From contig JAUDYN010000002.1 in NCBI GenBank assembly GCA_030407005.1, forward strand, positions 2,294,001-2,358,000: a stretch of DNA of 64,000 nt, written 5' to 3'. This DNA comes from Desarmillaria ectypa (Eukaryota; Basidiomycota; Agaricomycetes; Agaricales; Physalacriaceae). A program made the position numbers and the translations under genes. Shown here in pieces: positions 43,024-53,495 of this stretch (positions are counted from its first letter, which is position 1; the number at the start of each line of letters is the position of its first letter). The notes beneath the pieces were generated by a model. That model was not told the DNA's origin and did no database searches. It saw nothing but the letters and a program-made list of their open reading frames with translations.

Positions 43024-44844
43024 CTACAAACCTTGCATGGTCCCGTCGTCAACAACATTGCCATCGATGGTACCTCCGCCTTCCGCAGACTTACAGCCAA
43101 GATGATCTATGTCTTGTTCTTTTATCCACCCATCTGCATCAACATGTAAGGGCCGGGATTTGCACGTATCCCCGACTACCATTTCACCCGCCATTCGCAT
43201 CCACTCAAGCACGGGCTGCGTCGTCCACCTGTCTACATCTCGCCATGACGCACCAGACTGGAACCATCCCAAATGACCACCTCCGGGTGTCAAGGCCATC
43301 ACCACAAAACCATTGCCCCCACCATCCATTGGAACCGACTGCACAATAGGATCATCTGCAGAGTTGATGGATAAAAACGGGACATGTACATCTTTCACCG
43401 CGTGATGGCTAGACTGTCCATCATAATAGGCTTCCGCTGATCCGTAGGGGAAGGAAGGAGGGGGGCCTGAAGCAATACGCGAAAAGGCATGGTCAAAGTC
43501 TCTCAATGTAGGATTCTTCAACGCGAGTGCCGCGGCCATGGCTTCGAGAATCCGATCGCTAGGTTTTGCCAGTAGAGCATTTTGATGCCGCTTAACAAGA
43601 TTAAGTAGGTTGGTGCCTAAACCTTTCGCGTAAACGTGTTTGCCTATGAAACTGCTTAGGAGTCTAAAGAGATTAAAATCATGCTCAGAAAGCCAAAGTC
43701 CAGCCCCGCTAGAACGTAGGAAGAAGTCCATACCGTTCATTATTCTGGGCCAGATCCCATGGCTGCGGAATGAAATCATTTAACACGTAGAATCAATCAC
43801 AGACGGACAAGCTCTTACGCAGGCTAGAGCACAACCAGAGGTCAACCTGCATCGTGGACCTTCTTCCGAAATGTATCTAGTCATGATATTGGCACCCAAA
43901 GAGAATCCAAGTCCGAGCAGGGGGGCTTCAGGGTAAGCGTGTGATATGTAGAACAAAGCCTGGCGTAAGTCATCGGTGTGACCCGCTGAGTATAGCATCG
44001 AGCTGGTAATGGGGACTCCAGCGCCTAGACCTCCACGATGAGCGTGGAAGTGAGAGGAAGAGGAAGAAATGTGTGACGCACAGCCGCGGAAGTTGATGAC
44101 AACGGCACGGTAACCTAAGCCTCCTTCTTCAACTGGGATACAAGCGGGGTAAAGAATTGCTCTGACATAGGATTCATACGAACCTGGAGGAAATTCCGGT
44201 GATAACGGGTCAAGGGGGGAGCTGAGAAGAAGACTGACCACCGGTTAAACCATGCTGTACAACTATTATCGGTGTGTCCGGCTTGAGTTTGGAGGAATCC
44301 ACAGGAGCGAAATCGAGGCCACTGTAGACTAGAATCAGAGGCCATTAATAGAAAGGAAGGACAACGATAAAACTTACAGGGTTCCTCCATCAACTAAGTG
44401 AATATACTGCCTTCAGCACCGAAGGTAATCAAACGGGGAACGACGGGTCAAAAAAAGAATTCATACCTATTGTAGTACATTTTGTCCATCTTCGTGAAGT
44501 CGGCCGTAACGCTATACGCAGTTTGAAGATGCCCACTTGGTTTCAGCTTGTTAAATCTAGACACACACTAAGTAAAGAAATTCTTACTTTGGGAGCCACC
44601 AAGTCGATTTGTATTCAGAGAAGAGGCTTCTGCATCTCGAGAGAACCAGCGATTTCAAAGATAGTTTGTCGCCATCCGCCGATGAAGTACCCTTCTTAAC
44701 TGCGACATGGCTGGGTTGATGTGGGAAAACGACAATAGGCGTCCGAGCCTTTGGCGCGAAAAGCTGAGTGGCAGCAGCGAAGAAGGCGCTCAATCCAACC
44801 AGCAGTGGAAGAGTAAAGAGGCTGTACAAGTCCTCTAGCTGCAT
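43024..44844 (-). CDS. Alpha/beta hydrolase of the YheT/Eht1/ABHD1-3 group
   Basis: Predicted membrane-associated esterase or acyltransferase (yeast Eht1/Eeb1 make ethyl esters; animal ABHD3 cleaves phospholipids). Seven exons (44588-44844, 44467-44535, 44378-44410, 44239-44321, 43819-44183, 43734-43762, 43024-43663, minus strand) give 491 residues. An N-terminal hydrophobic segment (FTLPLLVGLSAFFAAATQLF) is a likely anchor. Family motifs: WWLPNGHLQTAYSV, VVQHGLTGGSYESYVR and VINFRGCA, then the nucleophile elbow LGLGFSLGANI. The acid is in NSADDPIV and the histidine in GGGHLGW. Three acceptors were chosen over closer AGs because only they keep these motifs. A 29-nt exon (43734-43762) completes CPWDLAQNNER. 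Substrate is unknown. Confidence 0.92.
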
Positions 44845-46115
44845 AGTTAGCAAGTAAGGTACGTCGAAGCAACACGTTGAAGGAAAGCCAGCTCAGAGCT
44901 GAATTTCAACGAATGATGGCTTCGTGCATATCAATTGATGGCCAGGACTGTCTGTCAGGAAAATATGCTCCGTCCAGGTAGTAACCGTGTTAAGAAGGCT
45001 CTAAAGGAAACCCGAGGTTGATTTTAAAACGTAGCTGGTAGCACGGACCCGGAAAACCAGGTCAGAATGCAGGGTAGGATTTTCGTAAATTTCGGTGTTG
45101 CCCTGCTCGGCCCGGATCCGTTCACCGGTATTTGCCGTAGCCGCCCTGCATGTTGTCTTTACGATATGACTGCCAATTAATCGTCCTAGGTATACGTCTG
45201 AGTTATTATTCTTTCGCCGGCTTGTGCTGATTGGGATGCAGGTGAATTTGTTTATCACAGATCGCAGGATACGTGGACACGCCTGAATCTTCATTTGAAG
45301 AGCTGAAAAGACTGGAAGCAATAGCTCTGCTCCTTGTCGGTGCTTTTCATCGTGTACGACGCCTTCATTTCGACTATAGATACGCGTATGGTACCAAGTC
45401 GGTCAACGTGACCGTGACTCTAGTCAGCGAAAGAAGGTCCGAAAGGAAACGTGTCGTGGTTCTTATGAAACCCACGTATAGCTATGCACAAGGCCAATCT
45501 CGATTTCTTGCGGAGATGAACGTTGCAGCCAAGAAAGTATATATGCTGGAAATAGAGAATAGGGAAGCTGTCCCGGTGGAAAGGTTATAATAGCATGTGA
45601 GTTGTTTTAGCGTCCGACACGGAGCATTTGCTGATATCTACCACCTGTTTAAAGTTTTCAACGACGCTGCGCAGAGCACCCGAATACTTGAAATACTTGA
45701 AATGTACTGATCCACACAAAAAAAAAAAAAAGATCTGCGACTACCTGGCATGCGGTCCGACGTGACCCGACATCAAAGGAAATCTGCGAAGAAGCCCAGT
45801 TTTGCTCACGATGAGTATACCAGTTCCGTGAAATTGCTCGCGAGGCGCTCTTTGCTACAAGCTACGCCTGACTTCATCGAGATGATTTTTGAACTGTTTC
45901 TCCAGACTATCAGCTCTTTTTCTGCGACAGAGAGACGCAAAATTCGCCTTGTGAGGGCAAGGTTCTATCATCGCGTATCTGCTGTCGAGTATGTGTCAAG
46001 GCCTCGAGATCGTCACGATGAAGTCACGCCAGCCTCGCGTTGAGCCTTCCTCAAAGCACCATCCGTACTCGTTGCTCTCTCCTCCACCTCATTGCCAACT
46101 TTTTCGTCGTCCTCC
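44845..46115. other. 1.27 kb divergent region without a supported gene
   Basis: An ORF at 45750-46043 has an ATG and 97 basic codons (RKSAKKPSFAHDEYTSSVKL) but no recognisable domain. The open stretch at 45273-45590 lacks an ATG. An A14 run lies at 45718-45731, just after a short direct repeat (aatacttga twice). Neither ORF is supported. Confidence 0.4.
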
Positions 46116-47978
46116 ATGTCCGCGAACAAAAGTAACGTATATAAGAAATATCAGTGCCGCGTCAGTCTTGTCTTGTATGCCGTTTCTTCGTATTGATGCC
46201 GTTCCTTCAGTACTTTAGCGGTACTGGCCAGCCCTTGTATCCACCCTGTAGGCAGGGTGATAATTGTCGGTGAGCACTAATTCTGGTTCTGTTGGCTGTC
46301 CGTCTTATTGTTTTTTTAGATTTGTCCATCCAAATGACCCCAATTGGCCGGGTCGTCCATGTAACAACCCAGTCACGTCAGCCAGAACGGACAGCGCTGG
46401 ACAGCGAGCCTCTACAGGAGCCAAGCCTGTCGCACCAAGGGCAATGTCACATAGTCCAGCTACATCCCGTTTTGGGCCTCCTCTAGTCTCCCAGACAGAT
46501 CTCTTTCGTCAGTTGAAACTGGAATCAGATAGTGACGATACAGAATCTCTTCTGCGTCGCACCCAGTTCCCACATGATTCTCGGCATAAAGAACTTGACC
46601 GTGAAAGCTCGCGGGGACGCACAGCTCGCAGAAGCAGAGAAAGATATTATCCTCGGAATAGGTCTGCGAGCCCATTGCGGTCTCGAGTCAAGGAGAAGCT
46701 GCCAGTCGGCAAACTCCAATCAGGTCTCGACAATTCCACTGCAGTAAGTCTTCTTGATTGCCTCTATTCGCTAGGATTATCCTGAAAGTGCTGGTTTGCC
46801 ATGTTAGACCCCAGACATTGGCGCGAGTTCGAGCGCCCAATCTGGCGTTTTCGTCAGATCTGCAGAGAAATTTGCGGATCAACCCACTGTCGACAGGGCC
46901 CGGGCAAGACCTGGATCCCAGCGAATGGTGGACTTGTTTCGCGATCTTGCCAAGTGAGAATACCGTTTTCATTATCCAGTTTAATCCTGACATTTGTTCT
47001 TAGGTTTTCCAATGATGTTGTGCAATCAACCGCCGAATTTGAAAGACAGGAAAAGAAATTAAAATCATACACGGAGATTTCCGCGACACTTTCCAAAGTG
47101 TCCAATTCAGCCGCAGCTTCAGTTGCGCCTAATCTTGCAGAAATCCTTCTTAGCCATGCTCAAACTCAGAACCACGTTGACGAGGGTTTTGCGGCCATCG
47201 GAAACGTTTGGCAGGAAATTTTTGGTGTGGTCATTTCCGAGGTTAACGAAATCGTTAATGCATCCGTTGAGAATGCAGTTGATGCTCTGAAAACCCGCAT
47301 GGAACGCACGATGAACGGAGGGGACGTGCTTTCGGGACTAGATGAGGATACAGCACTTGTGGACGCAATGTCGTTCCTGGAGGGTCCGCGCGTTCCGAAA
47401 AGGGGGCGATTAGCGGATGAGCTGGACGCGCGCTCGCAGACCGTTAAGCGTCCCAAGCTCGTGGCGTGGAGTCCTGCCTCCGGATCTGCTGAGTCTCTCT
47501 CCCACACGACTATCAGCGTTGGAGACCTCATACATCAAATGAAAATGAAATTAAACGAGCAGACATCCTCGCTTCAACATCTTGCTAAAGAAAACAACGA
47601 AGTATGTGTACCATTCGACACTTAATTTCTGCAGTATTGACATGTTCATGTGGATAGCTAAAAAGCATGCTTCAGTACAATTCCCGAAACCCGAACTCGA
47701 ACCTATTGTCAAGTTCTTTCTCGGCAGCAGTAGCGGAGCCTCCACTGTTTTCATCCAATGGAGCCATTAGTGACCGACCTAAGGCATCTGACTCGCGAGG
47801 TGACGAAAGTTTGAAGGGCTTTACACCTTCTAAATCGTCGTCTTCCCGTCGCGGAGAACCATCTCGGTCCTCCTTCAATGACCGTAGAGATCGACATCGC
47901 TATGAGGGCAAGAGCGGTGGTCGTCACGACTCACGTTCCCCGGGATACAGCAGTAATTGGGATAGAAGAAAAGCTTGA
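46116..47978 (+). CDS. CCCH-type zinc-finger protein with RS/RD-like C-terminus
   Basis: Putative RNA-binding protein; exact family not recognised. Six exons (46116-46160, 46232-46269, 46320-46743, 46808-46953, 47004-47601, 47658-47978) give 523 residues. The zinc finger is assembled from the first three exons: Cys14, Cys21, Cys27 and His31 in QCRPLYPPCRQGDNCRFVHP, a C-x6-C-x5-C-x3-H spacing. An Arg/Ser-rich segment follows, then a helical, probably coiled-coil region (about 215-315). A second helix (ISVGDLIHQMKMKLNEQTSS) leads to a C-terminus with Ser runs and Arg/Asp repeats (RSSFNDRRDRHRYE). The first intron (46161-46231, 71 nt) is the least certain: another acceptor at about 46218 would lengthen the Cys spacing. 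Role is inference from composition. Confidence 0.72.
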
Positions 47979-48724
47979 TAACCTCTATGCTCGTCCGACC
48001 CTTTTTTTTTTTTTTTTTTTTTTGCTCTTCAACGCGCATACATAGAATGCACCGCCATATTTTCTCAGTTGTCAGTCAACCAGTAATTCTCCGACGCGCC
48101 TAGTAAAGAATCTGCGTCAATCAAATTATTTTCCGTGGCATATAGCGTATTTCGTACTTGACTAGTTGTAAGACTGGTGAAATAAATAATCTTAAATACA
48201 ACCGCAATTTCTTTTTCGCGCTCAAAGCCTTAGAACTCAGTAACACAAGTGGGCTACGCCCAAGGTGTAGCAAAACGATTGCTCCCGGTGTCCAACTTCA
48301 AATGTCGACCTGATCGACTGGAATTCTGATTCTAAAAAATTCCAGTGGCAATACGCAAGTTGCCGATGAAAAATCGGAGTTTCCTCCGCAAGGTACAGCT
48401 CTAACGAGACCATGGATTGATGGTGGGGTTCGGCTGCCTCGGTGGGGTTCGACGCTCAAGCGGTCAGTGCCCGAGACACATGCATCGAATCACCCCTGGT
48501 TTTCAGGGGAAAAATATATCACGAATACGCAGTGACGAATAAAGAGCTAGATGAATTAAGGTCAGAGCTGTCATTAATCCACTAAAAGACAATGTAGACA
48601 TACATAGGATTGAATAGAGCCCCAGCATACAGTAGGGCAAAAAGAAGAAGAATGAATCCCGTATGGATGGCCTGCAAAAGAGGAGAAAATGTATAAGGCA
48701 CAGCGTAACAGGAAAGGATGTGAA
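47979..48724. other. Convergent intergenic region with a T22 run
   Basis: 746 bases between converging gene ends. A homopolymer of 22 T lies at 48002-48023, close after the CCCH gene stop. A short gapped inverted motif (GGAATTCTGATTCTAAAAAATTCC) lies near 48320. No coding potential seen. Confidence 0.45.
48002..48023 (+). repeat. Poly(T) tract, 22 nt
   Basis: Uninterrupted T run seen directly. Either slippage-grown low complexity or an old reverse-transcribed tail in opposite orientation; no adjacent element supports the latter. Confidence 0.8.
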
Positions 48725-50777
48725 TTAGATATACAGGTTATCTGGTTCCAGCAAGTCTTCCACTGCCGCCATCTCAGTATCCGAGGGAGGTGATTCCGGA
48801 GCTCCGTGACTTGGCTGATCAATGCGAAGGATACGCTTGAGCGAATTCCATCGGCCGATGTGGTCTCGAGGTAGAGCAGTAGAGCCGAAGTCAAAAACAT
48901 GCATGCGCATGTCATTCCTCGTCGCGAAACACGTCCGGCCCGTGGCCTCGTCCCACGCAAATGCAGTGATATCTTGCCGATTGAGGTTTTCCATGATATG
49001 GGGTGAGATATTAAAAGTACGATATACGTGTTTCGGCCTCCACCGACAAGATTGCTTCGAAGGGATGAGATCTTTGCCAACAAAGGACAGGAGATCATCG
49101 AACCGCTTTTCGGGATTGAAATATCGTCGAATGGCGGTAACGTAGTTGGTGGCTTGATGGTTCTCGTCGGGATGTAGCGTGCATATAATTGCGCGATTGA
49201 CGCCGGGAAGAACCCGAGCGATTTGTTCGGTGTTAAATGTTGTTTGGGGTACTACGTTATTGAGATCGTAACACCACCATTGGTGGGATATACCAACTGC
49301 AGAATGCAGAGAGGGGGATATCGTGTAGTGAATTACTCCATGGGGGTTGGCAGTTTCAAGATATACGGAGATCGGCGGTGGTGGATGGGAACTAGGATAT
49401 TCCTGGTTATATGGATCAGAGAGTTGAAAACTGTCAACTTGTTTGTGCTCCACGACAACGCGGTGCTTGGCGGAACCGCGAAACCTTCCGGTTGCTGGCG
49501 GTAGGGAGTACATTTCCATCACATGAACGTCATTTAGTCCGTTGATCACTGTGCGGATTACCAGAACGTCACCCTGCTCCGGCAGCACTCGGACAGCGCG
49601 TATCTGATGGTCCTGCATAATATCTCAGCCGGCTGTGTAGAAAGGACTGAGGGAGTAACTTACACAATCGGGATAGGGCGTATCGTTGTTACATATGAAA
49701 GAACGCGCTTCTTGGGTGTCGAGATTAATTATGACGACCTCATCAGGAAGGATGGCCAAGGTCAGATACAGCGAACTGTTATACATGAATAGGACGGGAT
49801 CATGAACAGGGTCGCGGAAGGTGTACGGTCGCAGGAGCGTGAACGGGGCGGACGTTGTGATATTATTACTTGGCGCTGGGGCGTCCGGACCGTCTGGTCG
49901 AGACTGGGATCCGTAACAGCTAAGGTCTTCCATCGGCATCGGACGTGGTAGCTCAATCAATACAAGGCTCGCAAGAGACTCGAGACTAATGTGGGCGAAA
50001 TGACACGTATATCCGACGCGTCGAGTCGATGGATCGAGTACATCGGTCCTGAACATTACCGTGAGCTTTGGAGGAGCACGAGGAGACGAACACCTACCCG
50101 TCAAGACTCTTTCCGACTTTGGATTTCACGACAAAACAAACCATGATACCTGGCTTGTTGTTGTACGCCATGTAACGTGCTTTGAGATACTCTGGTCGAG
50201 CCAAGGTAGAAATACTGGCCAGAGCGAACATCCCTTCGTTACTGGGAAGTTCCAGATTGGATACCATAACGCGATATCCCATACGATAGTCGAACGAGGA
50301 CGAGACGACATATTGACCTCCAGGAAGAACGGTCATTTCCAATATCTTGCAACCCGACCTGACGTGAAAATAGCTGACTGGTTCAGGATCTGGCTTTTCC
50401 CAGTTGCGGTTGACAGACATGGCTGTAGCGACCATTTGTTCGATTTTGAGGTCGGTGGGCTGGACTGTGTAGGGTACGAATTGGGGGAGTGGTGGCGTTG
50501 CGATATCTAGCCGGCTGAGGAAACGTCTCCATATTGACGGTTCTTGAGAGAGTAGGAATAAGGGCTTGCTAGTCTGATTTTCTGTCGGTCATTGCTGGTT
50601 CGACTGAGAGCAGCAGTAACACACCTTGCGAAGAGCAACGATGTCTCGAATAGAGAGATAAGGAAATAGACAATACAGCAATACATCCATAGGAAGCCTG
50701 TAGAAAACACAGGGAGAGCGGCGGGTGAATGCCCAGGAGAGAAGGTAGTGAATAAAGAGGTTTTCAGACTGAGGCAT
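48725..50777 (-). CDS. F-box protein
   Basis: Putative substrate adaptor of an SCF ubiquitin ligase. Four exons (50625-50777, 50098-50573, 49664-50048, 48725-49612, minus strand) give 633 residues. The F-box is in exon 1-2: YRLPMDVLLYCLFPYLSIRD, then IVALRKTSKPLFLLSQEPSI. The rest is a long beta-rich region without strict repeats (CKILEMTVLPGGQYVVSSSF, LYLTLAILPDEVVIINLDTQ, NRQDITAFAWDEATGRTCFA), as in many agaricomycete F-box proteins whose C-terminal half resembles a degenerate propeller. The start at 50777 (MPQSENLF) adds about 25 residues before the F-box; a shorter N-terminus with an extra intron is possible. Substrate unknown. Confidence 0.85.
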
Positions 50778-51174
50778 TGGAAGGAAGGACGAAAGGACGA
50801 AGACAGGCAGTTGTGTTTGTTGAAATAAGGCATAGCGGACCTTGTTCTTTCCATGTTTCACACAGTGACCTTGTTCTGCGGCGTTGGCAACCCTGTGAAG
50901 GGAATGTCCAAAAAGGGTACAAGCATTACCGATCTTGGAAGTCAATGCACTCAATGGTCCCGGTCAATGCCCAACACAATAAGAATCTCTTCCCAAATTT
51001 CAAAGAACATGTTCATTTCAAGGCCCCAACGAGGTGCAGAAAAAGAAAGAAAAAAGTATACATGATCCGTGTCGTAACTAGAATTGCGCTCTCAAAACAG
51101 GGTATGTGTTTACAGTGCCGATTATAGATAAGTGGTAGATGCGTACTAGCGAATGTGATTAAAAATCAAAAATC
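50778..51174. other. Intergenic region between two minus-strand genes
   Basis: 397 bases holding the F-box gene promoter and the 3' flank of the Golgi membrane protein gene. No distinct element. Confidence 0.4.
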
Positions 51175-53026
51175 TTATTCGATGGAAATTCTCGGTCCCA
51201 GCGCGGATCCACCGATATATGATCCCTGTGGCTGACCCATGCCTGCAGAATCGCCACCCAGTGAGTAGTTAGGCTTGTCAGAAAGAGCTGGAATAGAATC
51301 ACCGTTGAGAACTTCCATCTTAACACTGTTTTTAACAGGCGTATAAGACTGACCGTGAACTTTGGACTCCATCAACCCCTTCTCAAAATCCGCAAAACAA
51401 CGAAGTCCAACCGCGAATGTAGCGAATAACAAAAGAAACGCGACAATAGCTAGTAGACCTTGTTTCAGAGACTGGTTCATCTGACGGCCAATAATACTCA
51501 CTGAATATTGTCAAAGTCGCCCTTGTAGTCGCGTACTGAGCTTGGGAGGCGGGCTCGTAAAATCGGACTAGTTTGTATACTAAAATCAAGTCGGTTGGGT
51601 ATGCCTTCAGTTGCAAGTCGTGAAACAGACTTACTGACTACAGAAAACATGCAGTCAGTAACATCGTGGCTCATAAGATAAAAAGATCTTACAGTAACTC
51701 TCTGCCGCTAACATCATCACCAGAGATATCGTCATGATCCTATACATGAGTGAGCTTGAGCCCAAAGGGTCAGAACTGTCTCTACCATTTTATCTCGCGC
51801 TGAACCGCAACACCACATAGACCGAGAAGGATCAGCACTATGGGTATGGCAGTGATCGTGACCGCAAACTCGGCCGAATTTCGAGACAGGACGACAATAA
51901 GAAGCTAGGGATGATTCAGTGTTGTACAATTACGTATACAAGCAGACGAGTGAACCTGCATGGTGACGCCGGTGAAGAAGAAGAAATCGAACTTGAGAAA
52001 GCATATCATGATCTGGTACCACTGGTACATGGCTGAACGCAAAGTCAGCTTCATTGGTCCGAGAAAAGGCATCCTACGCACTCTTCATTTTTGGATTGGC
52101 GCCAACGACATGGAAGATCGCCCAGCTTTAAGAGGGTGTTAGCAGCAGGTCAGCCGGGCGAAATGTTCAGCCTCACCCAAACTCTTCATAAAGTTGCTTT
52201 GTCCAGAATAGTATGGAGAACCACGAAGCCGCAATGACACAAGGCGTGACGATGAGATACGGTTCTACTCGTCGCCATAGGGAGCCAGGTCCGTCACAGT
52301 TCTACGGCATCTATGAGGTTGGATGATGGCAAGCATGTAAGGAGGGGCTGACCACTTTATCAAACGCCTCCGCGCATTCAGCGGCAGACAGCTTTACCAG
52401 CGCGGTCTTGGTCTGGTGCACTTGTAGTGCAGAGAACACGATGAGGGCGAGGTGGAATACTGTTGTATTGTCAGTGACCAGAAGTGTGAAGAGTGTGGTA
52501 ACGGACACAGAATCCCTATAAGCTGTATAACATTTCGCATCCGTAGAGCATCGAAAGCCATGAATAACTCGAAAATTCTAGTCTGTCACTGAGATGAAGG
52601 CCATGGCAGCGCAGGAATCGGTACGAACTCTGCTAGTGCAAATAGCGCAAGATAACATGGCAACGTCTGAGGAGGAAAATGAAGGTTATTGATATGCCTA
52701 AGTAGAATGCGATTCGTCGTACCTTGTAACCGCCCGTAAACGTGACCTCGTCCTCCACCTGTATTATCATTAGATCCCCCAATTGATCTCTCAACTAGTG
52801 CTGAAACTCACCAGTCTAAATACAATCGCAATCATAACAAGAACTACCACGGCCTCTGACAATGAAGAGGGAGATCAGCGAGACTTAGGCTGTTAAAATA
52901 GTGCACGTACGAAATGAAACTGTTCAACATGGATCAGCAAACGAGTGAGCTATGACAGCAAAATGCCTTACTAGTAATGATGAAGGCTTTTTGGGCACGC
53001 GAAGCGAGAAGTGGCTCAACAGCCAT
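51175..53026 (-). CDS. UPF0658-type Golgi apparatus membrane protein
   Basis: Polytopic membrane protein; family known only by Golgi localisation in fission yeast. Fifteen exons give 378 residues (minus strand): 52972-53026, 52911-52919, 52812-52855, 52723-52758, 52629-52666, 52507-52577, 52353-52459, 52177-52301, 52082-52125, 51956-52032, 51786-51904, 51693-51739, 51635-51637, 51502-51579, 51175-51458. Hydrophobic segments include AVVVLVMIAIVFRL, the signature IFELFMAFDALRMRNVIQLI, VTPCVIAASWFSILFW, AVTIT...IPIVLILLGLCGVAV, and LLAIVAFLLLFATFAVGL. The tail is Gly/Ser-rich and cytosolic-looking. Exons of 9 nt (52911-52919) and 3 nt (51635-51637) lie between complete introns of 51-55 nt. Both are multiples of three, so the frame does not decide them. 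Family assignment rests on the signature block and topology. Confidence 0.78.
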
Positions 53027-53495
53027 GGTGGGGAGATGGAGAAAGTTACGCTGTGTGAACGGTGAGACGCTGAAATCGCGCCAGGCGGCTGTGCAAAACT
53101 GCCCCTTTAGCGGTTACCGCTTCTGCACAGCTTTGTCCTCGATTACGATGAAAATCATGCCAAGCTTCCTCCGAGTCCTTGAATTTTCTCCCATAATCTT
53201 ATCACGGTGCATATTACTGGGAAATTTTGTCCGATTTCAGGATGTTTTATTCCTAACAGCACCGTGTTGGCTGTTGCGGCAAATGATGTTAGCGCAACGG
53301 TCAGCGCTGGGAAGATCTGTCTTTTGAGGTGATCACTAGAAGAAAATATCTGAAACTCAAGATGAGCTTTCCTTGAGATGAATACTTTGAATTCTCAATA
53401 ATAGAGAACAATAGAACTTGGAAAAGTTTGCCGGTCGGGCGGCCGAGTCAACTTGCCACCACGCCACTGCCTTCGCTTCTTCCCTTCGTACAGAC
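53027..53495. other. 469-bp divergent region UPF0658 gene / RIM20
   Basis: Shared promoter region between two divergent start codons. No TATA box or strong palindrome noticed. Confidence 0.4.

Noticed and set aside
45273..45590. Plus-strand open stretch of about 105 codons
   Set aside because: Begins with GTG rather than ATG; composition not convincing and no domain.
45718..45731. A14 run considered as a retroposon tail
   Set aside because: No element body or target-site duplication could be found beside it.
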